Of a DNA stretch of 64,000 bases, positions 1 through 9,132 are shown one piece after another. The DNA comes from Collinsella aerofaciens (GTDB lineage Bacteria > Actinomycetota > Coriobacteriia > Coriobacteriales > Coriobacteriaceae): the NCBI GenBank assembly GCA_008668235.1, contig RQCP01000059.1, positions 1 to 64,000 on the forward strand. Direction: 5' to 3'. A program made the translations under genes and the position numbers. The notes below the pieces were generated by a model, which searched no databases, was not told where the DNA came from, and worked only from the letters and a program-made list of their open reading frames with translations. Numbering within the stretch: the stretch's first letter is position 1; each line of letters begins with the position of its first letter.

Positions 1-2
1 GC

Positions 3-587
3 GCGCTGCTGGAGGCGAACGCGCCCGCGCTGCTCGGCGTCGAGGGCTGCGGCACCACGACCGCCGCCGCCCTGGTCGTGGCCGCCGGCGACAACCCCGG
101 CAGGCTGAAGGGCGAGGCGGCGTTCTCGATGATGTGCGGCGCCTCCCCGATCCCCGCGTCGAGCGGGAAGACGGACCGGCACAGGCTCAACCGCGGCGGC
201 AACCGGCAGGCGAACTGGGCGCTCTACGAGATCGCGATCAAGCGCATGGCGTACGACGAGAGGACGAGGAGGTACGTGGCGAGGCGGACCTCCGAGGGGA
301 AGTCCCGGCGGGAGGCGGTCCGCTGCCTGAAGCGCTACATAGCGCGGGAGGTGTACCACGTGCTCATGGACCCGAACCCCGACGGCGCCGCGCCGGAAGG
401 CCCCGAGCTCGCGAAGATGCGCAAGGCGATGCGGGTGACTCAGAAGAAAGCCGCCGCGGAGCTCGGCCTGTCCGCAGCCACACTCGGGCACCTGGAACAT
501 GGGAGACGGCGGTCGACGAAACTGGAGAGGAGGTATTACGAGCTCCTGTGCGAATTGGAGAGAACGCTCCCGCAAACTGCCTCTTGA
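3..587 (+). CDS. IS110-family transposase with C-terminal XRE helix-turn-helix (5' end outside window)
   Basis: The reading frame is open from base 3, so the N-terminal RuvC-like DEDD part lies outside the window. What remains matches the C-terminal transposase_20 half of IS110/IS1111 recombinases: a GVEGCGTTTAA helix-hairpin stretch, GDNPGRLKGEAAF, the serine-bearing PIPASSGKTDRHRLNRGGNR block, then RRTSEGKSRREA and LKRYIAREVYHVL. In this family that Ser acts with the RuvC site in bridge-RNA-guided recombination (established knowledge). About 55 residues follow that ordinary IS110 proteins lack: LAKMRKAMRVTQKKAAAELG and LSAATLGHLEHGRRR read as an XRE/HTH_3 domain. The stop codon overlaps a TTGACA box. 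The IS110 assignment is firm, the HTH assignment good, the role of the HTH unknown. Confidence 0.88.
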   Translation, partial: ALLEANAPALLGVEGCGTTTAAALVVAAGDNPGRLKGEAAFSMMCGASPIPASSGKTDRHRLNRGGNRQANWALYEIAIKRMAYDERTRRYVARRTSEGKSRREAVRCLKRYIAREVYHVLMDPNPDGAAPEGPELAKMRKAMRVTQKKAAAELGLSAATLGHLEHGRRRSTKLERRYYELLCELERTLPQTAS

Positions 588-589
588 CA
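584..589 (+). promoter_or_regulatory. -35-like TTGACA box at the element's right end
   Basis: TTGACA overlaps the transposase stop codon, with CTTATAGGAG just after. In characterised IS110 elements a -35 box in the right end joins a -10 box in the left end when the element circularises, creating a promoter for the bridge RNA. The box is seen; the role is inferred from the family. Confidence 0.45.
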
Positions 590-710
590 ACTTATAGGAG
601 CGTCGGTTTTAATTTCGCAAGTCTCGGCGTGGTCGAGGGTAACCGGTCAAACGTAGTAGATAGGCCCATTTCGTGGCGAGCAGGTCAACTAGCTACCCTG
701 CGGAAGGGCT

Positions 711-2054
711 CTAGCGGAGCAGACCGGCCACTTCGCCGGCTAGGGTGATGGTGCCGGCGGCTACGAAAGACTCGCCAGCGGCCTCGAAAGCTGCGAGGGC
801 CTCGGACACGCTGGGATACACGCCCACAAGCTTGTCCGCGTCCACCAGGGCAGCGAGTTCCTCTGCCGGCAGGGCGCGGTCGGAATCGGTCTGGGTTACG
901 ACCACGCGCGGGAAAGCCGGGATCAGCACGTCGACGATACCCGCCACATCTTTGTCGGCCAGCGCGGCGCACAGCAGTGTGGGGCGATTCTCCACGCACG
1001 GGTCGATCTCGTCCAGCGCGCTCACAAAGTTCTCGCAGCTCTGGGGGTTATGGCAGGCGTCGATCAGCTTGAGCGGATCGGTTCCCAGCACATCAAAGCG
1101 TCCCGGCGTGGGGCAATTCATAAGCGAAGCATCGAGCTTGTCATGGTCGAGCTCGCGGCCCAGATAGCCCTCGCACAGCATAATCGCGCACGCGGCATTC
1201 TGCGGCTGATACGCCGGCTTAACCATATTCGACGTATAAATCGCACGCGGCGTGGTGCAGTTAAACTCCACCGTATCACCCACGTGTGCCGGAAGCTTGA
1301 TCGTGGCATGGTTCACCACGAGCGGCACCACACCGCACTCACGGCAGCGGGTATCCATCACGCGCTGAACACTCGCCTCGTGCGTGCCCTCGCCCAGCAC
1401 AACCAGGCGCCCGGGCTTGATGACCGCGGCCTTCTCCCCTGCAATGGCCTCGAGCGTGTCGCCCAGAATGCGCGTGTGATCGAGCCCGATGCCGGTGATG
1501 GCAACGGCGACGGGATCGGTCGCACTCGTGGCGTCCCAACGGCCACCCATGCCAACCTCGAGCACGGCAACGTCCACCGCAGCCTCGGCAAACACCACCA
1601 ATGCGGCAGCCGTCAGCAGATCAAACGGCGTAATGGTGTACGCACGCTCCCCTACCGCCACACGACGAGCGTTCACGCGATGCCCCGCCTCGACGGCGGC
1701 AGAAACGCCACGGGCAAACGCCTCATCGCTCACGACGCGCCCATCGACCTCCATGCGCTCGGGATAGCGCACCAACTGCGGAGACGTATACAGTGCAGTC
1801 TTTAACCCCTCACCACGAAGGATGGCGGCCGAAAAACGCGTGGTCGAAGTCTTGCCATTGGTGCCGGCAACCTGAATGCAATCGAAATACTCGTCCGGAC
1901 GTCCCAGCTCATCGAGCATATCGACAACCGTCTCGAGCAGAGGACCAGCATCCCCAGAAATCCGCCCCGTATCAGCAGCAAGCCCCACAGCCTCATCAAA
2001 CGGAAGCGAATCAAACGAAAAAGGAACGACATACGACCCAGAACGCTTAGCCAT
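711..2054 (-). CDS. folC: Bifunctional folylpolyglutamate synthase/dihydrofolate synthase
   Basis: Mur-ligase-family enzyme that adds glutamate to dihydropteroate and to folates in the cytoplasm. The N-terminal half has the P-loop AGTNGKTSTTRF; the central VLEVGMGGRWDATSA and GLDHTRILGDTLEAIAGEKA blocks are the classic FolC Mg/ATP-binding motifs. The C-terminal Mur ligase domain contains DACHNPQS. At 447 residues the length is typical. I use the ATG at 2054, which has GGGGGA about nine bases upstream, giving MAKRSGSYV; an upstream ATG would add 13 residues with no better ribosome site. It is followed on its own strand by about 120 bases and then the IS110 element, and valS lies upstream in the same direction. 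No terminator is evident. Confidence 0.93.
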   Translation of the reverse strand: MAKRSGSYVVPFSFDSLPFDEAVGLAADTGRISGDAGPLLETVVDMLDELGRPDEYFDCIQVAGTNGKTSTTRFSAAILRGEGLKTALYTSPQLVRYPERMEVDGRVVSDEAFARGVSAAVEAGHRVNARRVAVGERAYTITPFDLLTAAALVVFAEAAVDVAVLEVGMGGRWDATSATDPVAVAITGIGLDHTRILGDTLEAIAGEKAAVIKPGRLVVLGEGTHEASVQRVMDTRCRECGVVPLVVNHATIKLPAHVGDTVEFNCTTPRAIYTSNMVKPAYQPQNAACAIMLCEGYLGRELDHDKLDASLMNCPTPGRFDVLGTDPLKLIDACHNPQSCENFVSALDEIDPCVENRPTLLCAALADKDVAGIVDVLIPAFPRVVVTQTDSDRALPAEELAALVDADKLVGVYPSVSEALAAFEAAGESFVAAGTITLAGEVAGLLR

Positions 2055-2214
2055 AACCCAAAGTCCCCCATAACAGAAAAAGAGGCCCATCAAAAAGAAT
2101 GAGCCCCTCGCGTTGACAATATCAGCCTTTATCCGCTTGCAGCGAGATCAAGGCCACAACCAAGTGGCCCTAACCTACCAGTTGCAAACAACCACGTAAA
2201 CGAAGTAGGAGCGG

Positions 2215-2315
2215 CCCGATGCTTTGCTCGCCGCAAGTTCCGCACGCAAAGGACAGCACTTAATGTGCTGTCCGTCTTGCGCAGGACTGTCCGCAGCGGA
2301 GAGCAAAGCATCGGG
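2215..2315 (+). repeat. Structured palindromic element, family E copy 1
   Basis: A perfect 15-base outer stem (2215-2229 with 2301-2315) encloses a core: TTCCGCACG at 2238-2246, AGCACTTAATGTGCT at 2255-2269 inside a 9-bp hairpin closed by GGAC/GTCC, and CAGGAC at 2282-2287. The same core, in the opposite orientation, lies inside different arms at 51780-51905. It fills the gap between valS and folC, both on the minus strand. No U-tract follows the stem on either strand. A smaller hairpin (GGCCAC/GTGGCC) sits just before it near 2152-2169. Confidence 0.7.
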
Positions 2316-2334
2316 ACGCGCCCCCAAGTAAACC

Positions 2335-5031
2335 TTACGAGAAGTCAGCAACCTGAGCAGTCAGCGCCGCCAAGATCTCCTTGAGCTCAGCTGCACGGTC
2401 CCTCTTCTTCTGGACCACCGCGGGCGCGGCCTTAGCCACAAAGCCCTCGTTGGCGAGCGTCTTCTCGCAGCCGGCGAGCTCCTTCTGGGCCGCCGCAATC
2501 TCCTTCTCCAGGCGCGCCTTCTCGGCCGAAAGGTCAACCTTGCCCTCGAGCACCACAAAGACCTCGACGCCACTGTCAACCACGGCGATGCTCGCAGCCG
2601 GCTTCTCAACGTCGGTGCCCATAACCAGCGAAGCCGTGTTGGCCAGCGGCTCGATGGTCGAGCGCAGGCTCTCGAGCTTCTCGATGTCGTCGGCACCAGC
2701 GCACACGACCACGTCGAGCTCGGCCTTGGGGCTCAGGCGATAACGCGAACGCGTGGCGCGGGCGGCAGACACGACGGTACGGCACAGCTCAAACGCGCGC
2801 TCGGCGTCCTCGTCGACGTACTTGGCGTAGTCGGCGGGCTCGGGCCACTTGGCGATCATGAGCGCCTCGGCGCGGTCCACGTTGCCCTCGGCGTCCAGGT
2901 CGAGCACACTCGCCGGCATGTTGTCCCAGATCTCCTCGGTGACAAACGGCATAAGCGGGTGCATCAGACGAATGGAGGTGTCGAGCACAAAAATCAGGTT
3001 GCGCTGCGCCTGCAGACGGCCCTCGCCCTTCAGGCGGGCTTTGGTGACCTCGACGTACCAGTCGCAGACCTCGTTCCAGAAGAACTGCTGCACGCCGCGG
3101 GCCATGTCGCCAAAGGTGTAGTTCTCAATGCCCTCGGTGACCATCTTCACGGCCTTGGCCAGACGGCTGAACATCCAAGCGTCGGCCGGCGTCTCCACGA
3201 CAGGCTCGCCGGGCGTGTAGCCCTCCATGTTCATGAGCAGGAAGCGGCTAGCGTTCCAGATCTTGGTCACAAAACTCTTGGCCTGGTCGGTACGCGGGCT
3301 GTCGATGAGCTTCTTGGTCTTCTTGTCGATGTTCGCGTCGAACTTGACGTCCTGGTTGGTGGTGCACAGCGTGAGCAGGTTGTAGCGCATGGCGTCGGCG
3401 CCGTACATGCCAATGAGATCCATGGGGTCAACGCCGTTGCCCTTGGACTTGGACATGCGGCTGCCGTCCTTGGCCAGAATCGTCGGGTAGATGACGACGT
3501 CCTTAAACGGCACCTCGTCCAGGAAGTACAGCGAGCTCATGACCATGCGGGCGACCCACAGCGCGATGATGTCGCGCGCGGTGACCAGCGCCGTCGTGGG
3601 ATGATGGCCCTCGAGCAGCTCCGGCTTTTGCGGCCAGCCCTGCGTGGCGAAGGTCCACAGCTGCGAGCTAAACCAGGTGTCCAGCACGTTCTCATCCTGA
3701 TGCACGTGGTGGCCGCCGCACTTGGGGCACACGTCGGTGTCCTCGGTCAGGGCGTCCTCCCAGCCGCAGTCCTCGCAGTAGAACACGGGGATGCGGTGGC
3801 CCCACCACAGCTGACGGCTGATGCACCAGTCCTTAAGGTTCTCCATCCAGGTGATGTAGGTCTGCGTCCAGCGCGCAGGGTGGAAAGTGACCTTGCCAGA
3901 GTTGACAGCGTCGAGCGCCGGCCCCTTGAGCTTGTCGACGGCGACGAACCACTGCTCGGACAGCCACGGCTCCAGTGCGGAGTCGCAACGGTAGCAGTGC
4001 ATGACGGAGTGATCGAGGTCCTCGACGTGATCGAGCAGGTCGTGCTCCTCGAACCACTTGATGACGGCCTCGCGGCACTCGTCGCGGTTCATGCCGGTGA
4101 ACTCGCCGTAGCCCTCGACGACCACCGCGCGCTCGTCGAAAATGTTGATCTGCGGCAAGTCGTGAGCCTGACCCATGGCGTAGTCGTTGGGGTCGTGGGC
4201 CGGGGTGACCTTAACGAAGCCGGAACCAAAGTTGGCGTCGACGTGCCAATCCTCAAAAATGGGGATCTCGCGGTCGACGATGGGGAGCTTGACGGTCTTG
4301 CCCACGAAGGCGGCCTTCTCGGGATCCTTAGGAGAGACTGCAACGCCCGTGTCGCCGAGCATGGTCTCGGGGCGCGTGGTGGCGACGACGATGTAGTCCT
4401 GGCCGTTGACCGGCTCGGTCAGCGGGTAGCGCAGGTGCCACAGGTGGCCCTTCTCGTCCTTGTACTCGGCCTCGTCGTCCGAGATAGCGGTGGTGCAGTT
4501 GGGGCACCAGTTGACGATGCGCTTGCCGCGATAGATCAGGCCGTCGTGGTACCAGTCGCAGAAGACCTTGCGCACGGCCTGGGCATAGTCCTCGTCCATG
4601 GTAAAGCGCTCGTTGTCGAAGTCGACGGAGCAGCCCATGCGCTTGATCTGCTCGACGATGATGCCGCCGTACTCGTGGGTCCAGTCCCAGCAAGCGTCGA
4701 CAAACTTGTCGCGACCGATCTCCAGGCGGCTGATGCCCTCGCTCTTGAGCTTCTTGTCGACCTTGGTCTGCGTGGCGATGCCGGCGTGGTCGGTGCCGAG
4801 CACCCAGCGCGTGGACTTGCCGCGCATGCGGGCCATACGGACGATGGCGTCCTGGATGGAGTCGTCGGTGGCGTGACCCATGTGGAGCTTGCCGGTCACG
4901 TTGGGAGGCGGAATGGTAACGGTGCAGTCTCCCACACCGGCGCGGCGCTTGTAGTAGCCGCCGTCGAGCCACTTCTGCAGGATCGCCGGCTCGTTGGTCG
5001 ACGGATCGTAGTTCTTGGGCATTTCTTCCAT
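2335..5031 (-). CDS. valS: Valyl-tRNA synthetase
   Basis: Class I aminoacyl-tRNA synthetase charging tRNA-Val with valine, including the CP1 editing domain. The HIGH-type motif is PPNVTGKLHMGHA near residue 45 and the KMSKS motif is GSRMSKSKGNGVDP near 525. A zinc-ribbon-like CEDCGW...CPKCGG lies in between, and the tRNA-binding coiled-coil arm occupies the last 70 residues (KVDLSAEKARLEKEIAAAQK). The 898-residue length is normal. The start at 5031 has GGGAGA five bases upstream; a second ATG three codons later is possible. Upstream is an 11-bp leader hairpin; no T-box sequence was found. Transcription is monocistronic as far as can be seen. Confidence 0.97.
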   Translation of the reverse strand: MEEMPKNYDPSTNEPAILQKWLDGGYYKRRAGVGDCTVTIPPPNVTGKLHMGHATDDSIQDAIVRMARMRGKSTRWVLGTDHAGIATQTKVDKKLKSEGISRLEIGRDKFVDACWDWTHEYGGIIVEQIKRMGCSVDFDNERFTMDEDYAQAVRKVFCDWYHDGLIYRGKRIVNWCPNCTTAISDDEAEYKDEKGHLWHLRYPLTEPVNGQDYIVVATTRPETMLGDTGVAVSPKDPEKAAFVGKTVKLPIVDREIPIFEDWHVDANFGSGFVKVTPAHDPNDYAMGQAHDLPQINIFDERAVVVEGYGEFTGMNRDECREAVIKWFEEHDLLDHVEDLDHSVMHCYRCDSALEPWLSEQWFVAVDKLKGPALDAVNSGKVTFHPARWTQTYITWMENLKDWCISRQLWWGHRIPVFYCEDCGWEDALTEDTDVCPKCGGHHVHQDENVLDTWFSSQLWTFATQGWPQKPELLEGHHPTTALVTARDIIALWVARMVMSSLYFLDEVPFKDVVIYPTILAKDGSRMSKSKGNGVDPMDLIGMYGADAMRYNLLTLCTTNQDVKFDANIDKKTKKLIDSPRTDQAKSFVTKIWNASRFLLMNMEGYTPGEPVVETPADAWMFSRLAKAVKMVTEGIENYTFGDMARGVQQFFWNEVCDWYVEVTKARLKGEGRLQAQRNLIFVLDTSIRLMHPLMPFVTEEIWDNMPASVLDLDAEGNVDRAEALMIAKWPEPADYAKYVDEDAERAFELCRTVVSAARATRSRYRLSPKAELDVVVCAGADDIEKLESLRSTIEPLANTASLVMGTDVEKPAASIAVVDSGVEVFVVLEGKVDLSAEKARLEKEIAAAQKELAGCEKTLANEGFVAKAAPAVVQKKRDRAAELKEILAALTAQVADFS

Positions 5032-5051
5032 ATATCTCTCCCTGTCCCGCC

Positions 5052-5091
5052 GGGGAGGAATGTAGGCCCGCCAGGGTCTGCATTCCTCCCC
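5052..5091 (-). promoter_or_regulatory. Hairpin in the valS leader
   Basis: An 11-bp perfect stem (GGGGAGGAATG with CATTCCTCCCC) encloses a smaller CCCTGGCGGG fold and ends about 20 bases before the valS start. It could be a 5' UTR control structure or a repeat remnant. There is no U-tract and no T-box consensus. Confidence 0.4.
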
Positions 5092-5183
5092 TTAGGTATC
5101 GATTACTTCAGTCTGATATGACTTCGCTGAGGCTTAAACAAACACACAGAATAACACAGGTAGTTGGGGTTATTGCGTATATA

Positions 5184-5222
5184 TAAAATAGCCTCCGACC
5201 GCAGGTGGTCGGAGGCTATTTG
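5184..5222 (-). terminator. Intrinsic terminator after clpX
   Basis: A 14-bp stem (AATAGCCTCCGACC with GGTCGGAGGCTATT) is followed on the minus strand by TTTATATATA. It sits 20 bases after the clpX stop. Confidence 0.85.
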
Positions 5223-5242
5223 CAAACACGTTTAAGGCTGGT

Positions 5243-6655
5243 CTAGCCGTAGATGCGCTGGGGCTGTTCTTCGCCCTTGACGGCGGCTTCGGTTACGACG
5301 ACCTTGGCAACGCCTTCCTCGCTGGGGAGGTCGAACATCGTCTGCTGCAGTACGTCCTCGCAGATGGAGCGCAGGCCGCGGGCGCCGGTCTTGCGGGCAA
5401 GCGCCATGCGGGCGATCTCGTGCAGCGCCGCGCCCTCAAACTCAAGCTCAACGTCCTCGAGCTGGAACATCTTGCGGTACTGGCGCACCACGGCGTTCTT
5501 GGGCTCGATCAGGATAGACACCAGGTCGTCCTCGTCGAGCGCCTGCGTCTGGGTGACGACGGGCGTACGGCCCACAAACTCGGGGATCATGCCAAAGGCG
5601 TTGAGATCCTGCGGGAGCACCTGGCGCAGCAGGTCATTCTCGTCGACCGAGGTGGGGCCGGCGATCTCGGAGTTAAAGCCCACGCCCTTGTTGCCCACGC
5701 GATCGGCAATGATCTTATCCAGTCCCACAAAGGCACCGCCGCAGATGAACAGGATGTTCGTCGTGTCGATCTGCAGCAGCTCCTGCTGGGGATGCTTGCG
5801 GCCGCCGGTGGGCGGAACGCTGGCCACCGTGCCCTCAAGAATCTTAAGCAGTGCCTGCTGAACGCCCTCGCCCGAGACATCACGGGTGATGGAGAGATTC
5901 TCTGCCTTGCGGGCGATCTTATCGATCTCATCCACGTAGATGATGCCCACCTGCGCGCGCTCAATGTCACCATCGGCGGCGTTGATGAGCTTGAGCAGGA
6001 TGTTCTCCACGTCCTCGCCAACGTAGCCAGCCTCGGTGAGCGCGGTGGCGTCGGCAATGGCAAACGGAACCTCGAGGATTCGTGCGAGCGTCTGGGCCAG
6101 CAGCGTCTTACCGGTACCGGTGGGGCCGAGCAGCAGAATATTGGACTTGGCGAGCTCCACCTCGTCCATGTCATCGTTAAACTGAGCGCCCATGCCCGAG
6201 GCCTCGTCAAAGGCGGACACAGCGGCACCGCCCTCGATCACGCGGCGGTAGTGGTTGTACACGGCCACCGACATGGCGCGCTTGGCGTCCTCCTGACCCA
6301 TGACATAGGCAGAAAGCTCGTCATAGATCTCGTGCGGCGTCGGCACGTGCGTGATGACCTGGCGGTCGTCCTCGAGCTCAAAGCCCTCGGTCTCGGGGTC
6401 CACGGCGGGCTGGGATGCAGCCTGACCATGGTCGTTGAGGAAGCCCGGCAGCTTGCCGTTGCGGGCAGCGTCCATAAAGTCCGAAGCCAGCGACTCCTCC
6501 AGAATCTCGGAACAGGCGGCGACGCACTCGTCACAGATAAAGATGTTGGTCGGACCCTTTACGAGGCGACGGACCTGCCCCTGCTCTTTTCCGCAGAAGG
6601 AGCAGCGGATGGGGTTGCCGTTCTCGTCAAAGTTGTCCTGCATGTTTCCTGCCAT
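5243..6655 (-). CDS. clpX: ATP-dependent Clp protease ATP-binding subunit ClpX
   Basis: AAA+ unfoldase that recognises, unfolds and feeds proteins to ClpP. The N-terminal C4 zinc-binding domain is visible (CSFCGKE...CDECVAAC), followed by Walker [15 protein letters not shown], Walker [12 protein letters not shown], the [24 protein letters not shown] sensor region and the C-terminal small domain with GARGLRSI. At 470 residues it is longer than the usual 420-430 because of an acidic linker (residues 65-95) and a second insert near 150-165. The ATG at 6655 begins one base after the clpP stop; an alternative ATG at 6643 has AGGA close upstream. It is the last gene of tig-clpP-clpX. Confidence 0.97.
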   Translation of the reverse strand: MAGNMQDNFDENGNPIRCSFCGKEQGQVRRLVKGPTNIFICDECVAACSEILEESLASDFMDAARNGKLPGFLNDHGQAASQPAVDPETEGFELEDDRQVITHVPTPHEIYDELSAYVMGQEDAKRAMSVAVYNHYRRVIEGGAAVSAFDEASGMGAQFNDDMDEVELAKSNILLLGPTGTGKTLLAQTLARILEVPFAIADATALTEAGYVGEDVENILLKLINAADGDIERAQVGIIYVDEIDKIARKAENLSITRDVSGEGVQQALLKILEGTVASVPPTGGRKHPQQELLQIDTTNILFICGGAFVGLDKIIADRVGNKGVGFNSEIAGPTSVDENDLLRQVLPQDLNAFGMIPEFVGRTPVVTQTQALDEDDLVSILIEPKNAVVRQYRKMFQLEDVELEFEGAALHEIARMALARKTGARGLRSICEDVLQQTMFDLPSEEGVAKVVVTEAAVKGEEQPQRIYG

Positions 6656-6656
6656 C

Positions 6657-7277
6657 CTAGGCGTCCTTCGCAGCGAGATCGCGCGAGGTGACGATACGGT
6701 CGATCAGGCCGTAGTCGAGGGCCTCGGCAGCCGTGAGGTAGTTGTCGCGCTCGGTATCGGCCTGGACCTTCTCGATGGGCTGACCCGAGGCGTCGGACAG
6801 GATCTGGTTGAGCTCGCGACGGGTCTTCTTGATCTCCTCGGCCACGATCTCGATCTCGGTCTGCTGGCCCTGCGCACCGCCGCTGGGCTGGTGAATCATG
6901 ACCTTGGAGTGCGGCAGGCAGAAGCGCTTACCCTTGGCGCCGGCCGAAAGCAGCACGGCGGCCATGGACGCGGCCATACCGACGCAGATGGTGGAGACCT
7001 GCGGCTTGATGAAGTTCATGGTGTCCAGAATCGCCAGGCCGGAGTAGACCTCACCGCCGGGCGAATTGATGTAGAGCGAGATATCCTTCTCGGCATCCTG
7101 GCTCTCAAGATGCAGCAGCTGGGCAACGACCAGGTTGGCGCTGACGGAGTTGATCTCCTCGCCCAAGAAGATGATGCGGTCGTTGAGCAGGCGCGAATAG
7201 ATATCGTAGCTGCGCTCGCCGCGCGGCGTCTGCTCGATAACGTATGGCACGAGGGCGGAATCGAACTTAGCGATCAT
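6657..7277 (-). CDS. clpP: ATP-dependent Clp protease proteolytic subunit ClpP
   Basis: Self-compartmentalised serine protease forming the double heptamer that works with ClpX. The catalytic Ser is in [16 protein letters not shown], the His in [10 protein letters not shown] and the Asp in the QADTERD region; the NSPGGEV oxyanion loop is intact. I start at the ATG at 7277 (MIAKFDSAL), which has GGAG six bases upstream; an ATG four codons earlier lacks a good site. About 206 residues, normal length. It lies between tig and clpX on one strand, the common bacterial order, so the three are probably co-expressed. Confidence 0.96.
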   Translation of the reverse strand: MIAKFDSALVPYVIEQTPRGERSYDIYSRLLNDRIIFLGEEINSVSANLVVAQLLHLESQDAEKDISLYINSPGGEVYSGLAILDTMNFIKPQVSTICVGMAASMAAVLLSAGAKGKRFCLPHSKVMIHQPSGGAQGQQTEIEIVAEEIKKTRRELNQILSDASGQPIEKVQADTERDNYLTAAEALDYGLIDRIVTSRDLAAKDA

Positions 7278-7322
7278 ACGTATCTCCATTTCTCTTACGG
7301 ACCAATAGTGGTTCTAGATAAA

Positions 7323-7363
7323 CGTACGGTGCCCGCATGCTATGCATTGGCTGGCACCGTACG
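7323..7363 (-). terminator. Hairpin between tig and clpP
   Basis: An 11-bp perfect stem (CGTACGGTGCC with GGCACCGTACG) with a GCATGCTATGC loop is followed on the minus strand by TTTATCT. The weak U-tract suggests partial termination or an mRNA-processing site that would let clpP be expressed differently from tig. Confidence 0.5.
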
Positions 7364-7439
7364 AAGCAACCGGATAACCGGTTTATAACTTTACCCCATC
7401 ACGGGCACATGCAAGCGCTCGCGAGCAAGGTGGCGAGAA

Positions 7440-8741
7440 TTACTCGGCGTCCTTGGCGGTCTCGTCGACCTCGGTCACCTTGGCGTTCTCGACCAGGTGG
7501 TCGACGGCCTTGGAGCGACGGATGGACTCGCGGACGGCAGGCATACGGCCATCGGCGATGAACTCGGCCTTGGAAGCCTCGACGTCCTTGACGCCAGCCT
7601 TCTCGAACTCGGCGTTGACGTCATCCTCGGTGACCTCGATCTTGAGCTCACGGGCGAGGGCGTCGAGCGCCAGGGACTCGCGGGCAACGTCGTTGGCCTG
7701 CTTGTGCAGGTCGCCGACGAACTGCTCCATGGTCAGGCCGGAAGCCGGCAGCCAGGTGTCGAGGGTCATGCCGCGGGCAGCGAGGTTAGACAGGAAGTTC
7801 TGGCCAAGCTCCTCAAAGACGGACTGCTCGTAGTCGGCGTCCATCTCGTCGAGCTGCAGACGCTCGGCGAGAGCGGAGACGCAACGGTTCTCCTTCTCGG
7901 CCGGGAGGCGGGAAGCCTTGTCCTGCTCGATCTCGATCTTGATGGCGTCGCGCATAGCGTCGATGCTGTCGAAGCCAAAGTCGGACTTGACGAGCTCGTC
8001 GGTGAGCTCGGGGGTGTTGCGGACCTTGATGCCCTTGACGGTGACCTCGACGGTGTGGGTCTCGGCCTCCTCGCCCTCCTCGACCTCGTCGGTCCAGGTG
8101 ACGGACTTGACGTCGTCAACGTTGGCGCCGATCAGGGCCTCGTTGAATTCCTTGGGGTTGCTGTCGCTACCGGCGATGAGCATGCGGCCCTCGGCGGCAA
8201 AGTTGTCGGCATTCTCGACGGCCTTGAGGTCGACGGTGACGTAGTCCTCGGCCTCGACGGCGCGACCCTCGACGTCCTCGAAGGTGGCACGGTAGTTGAG
8301 GAGCATCTCGACCTGGTTGTTGATCTCGGACTCGGTGACCTCCGCGGGAGGCATCTCGATCTCGACGGCGTCGAAGGAGGAGAGCTCAGCGGCAGGACGC
8401 AGGGAGAACTCAACGGTGTAGGTGTAGTCCTCGTGATCCTTGGCGAGGTCGAGCTCCTTGTAGTCACCGCTCTTGGTGGGGACGATGTCCAGCTCGTTGA
8501 GGACGGCGGGCTCGTTGGCGGCGATCAGGTCGTTGGTGGCCTGAGCGAGGGTAGCCTCGGCGCCAAGAGCGGAGTCGATGACCGGACGGGGGGCCTTACC
8601 GGCGCGGAAGCCCGGGAAGCGGTACTTCTTGGCGGTGTCCTTGTAGGCCTTCTTGATCGCGGCGTCGACGTCGGCGGCCGGGATGGTGACCGTAGCGGTG
8701 AGCTTGGCGTCCTTGACGTCAGAAGCGGTGATGTTCAACAC
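7440..8741 (-). CDS. tig: Trigger factor (ribosome-associated chaperone, peptidyl-prolyl isomerase)
   Basis: Binds the ribosome exit tunnel and shields nascent chains. The order is the N-terminal ribosome-binding domain with the signature FRAGKAPRPVID (FRxGxxP), a FKBP-like PPIase domain (roughly 155-245) and the helical C-terminal chaperone domain. The start is ambiguous: AGGAGG at 8745-8750 is followed by AAC, GTG (8741) and TTG (8738). The in-frame ATG at 8753 sits on the Shine-Dalgarno itself, so initiation is more likely at GTG or TTG, giving a protein beginning LNITASDVKD. It is the first gene of tig-clpP-clpX and follows tRNA-Leu on the same strand. Confidence 0.95.
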   Translation of the reverse strand: MLNITASDVKDAKLTATVTIPAADVDAAIKKAYKDTAKKYRFPGFRAGKAPRPVIDSALGAEATLAQATNDLIAANEPAVLNELDIVPTKSGDYKELDLAKDHEDYTYTVEFSLRPAAELSSFDAVEIEMPPAEVTESEINNQVEMLLNYRATFEDVEGRAVEAEDYVTVDLKAVENADNFAAEGRMLIAGSDSNPKEFNEALIGANVDDVKSVTWTDEVEEGEEAETHTVEVTVKGIKVRNTPELTDELVKSDFGFDSIDAMRDAIKIEIEQDKASRLPAEKENRCVSALAERLQLDEMDADYEQSVFEELGQNFLSNLAARGMTLDTWLPASGLTMEQFVGDLHKQANDVARESLALDALARELKIEVTEDDVNAEFEKAGVKDVEASKAEFIADGRMPAVRESIRRSKAVDHLVENAKVTEVDETAKDAE

Positions 8742-8829
8742 GTTCCTCCTCATACTGCCCAGCTTATCTGAGGTGCTGGTACCTTTATGCAACAAAGTGT
8801 CGCGACGGCCGAAGCCGACGCAGATGCGT

Positions 8830-8913
8830 TGGTGCGGGCGAAAGGACTCGAACCTTCACGGGAATCCCACCAGAACCTAAATCTGGCGCGTCTACCAATT
8901 CCGCCACGCCCGC
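8830..8913 (-). tRNA. tRNA-Leu (anticodon UAG)
   Basis: Type II tRNA with a 7-bp acceptor stem GCGGGCG/CGCCCGC, encoded CCA (8830-8832), T-arm GGTTCGAGTCC and a long variable arm. The anticodon loop TTTAGGT gives UAG, reading CUA and CUN codons. It lies just upstream of tig on the same strand. Confidence 0.96.
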
Positions 8914-9025
8914 ATGAGCGCACAGACTAGGAATGATAGCAGATACGAACGACAAGCGCACGCACACCTTTTACAAGCTCACGACCTCACCACGAGTGCG
9001 CATCGGATCCCCCGCCGCCCCATCG

Positions 9026-9094
9026 AAGTTGCGGTGGAATAGGGACTGTTTGGGGCTCCAGTCCTCCAAAACAGTCCCTATTCCACCGCAACTT
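9026..9094. repeat. Palindromic repeat, family P copy 1
   Basis: Inverted arms of 26 bases, beginning AAGTTGCGGTGGAATAGGGA, with a 17-base variable centre. It is one of five copies in the window (also 13161, 35477, 56368, 57304). It sits between xdhD and tRNA-Leu. Confidence 0.85.
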
Positions 9095-9132
9095 CGGCGG
9101 GACTCGGCAGCCTGGCGATGCTGGCCATGCGC

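Larger units (their letters stand above)
1..605 (+). mobile_element. Right-hand part of an IS110-family insertion element
   Basis: The transposase runs in from the left edge and stops at 587. IS110 elements lack long terminal inverted repeats, so the right end cannot be fixed from one copy; by analogy with relatives whose last bases carry a TTGACA box just at the stop codon, I place it within about 20 bases of the stop. The element lies downstream of folC in the opposite orientation. The left end, where the guide RNA of IS110-group members is encoded, is outside the window. Confidence 0.6.

Noticed and set aside
2959..5121. 720-codon reading frame on the plus strand opposite valS
   Set aside because: It is the antisense shadow of a high-G+C synthetase gene with clear motifs; it has no ribosome site and no recognisable domain. 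The same applies to the 927-codon frame opposite xdhD (9386-12169).
5032..5160. T-box leader upstream of valS
   Set aside because: No TGGNACCGCG T-box sequence or specifier stem; only a simple hairpin.
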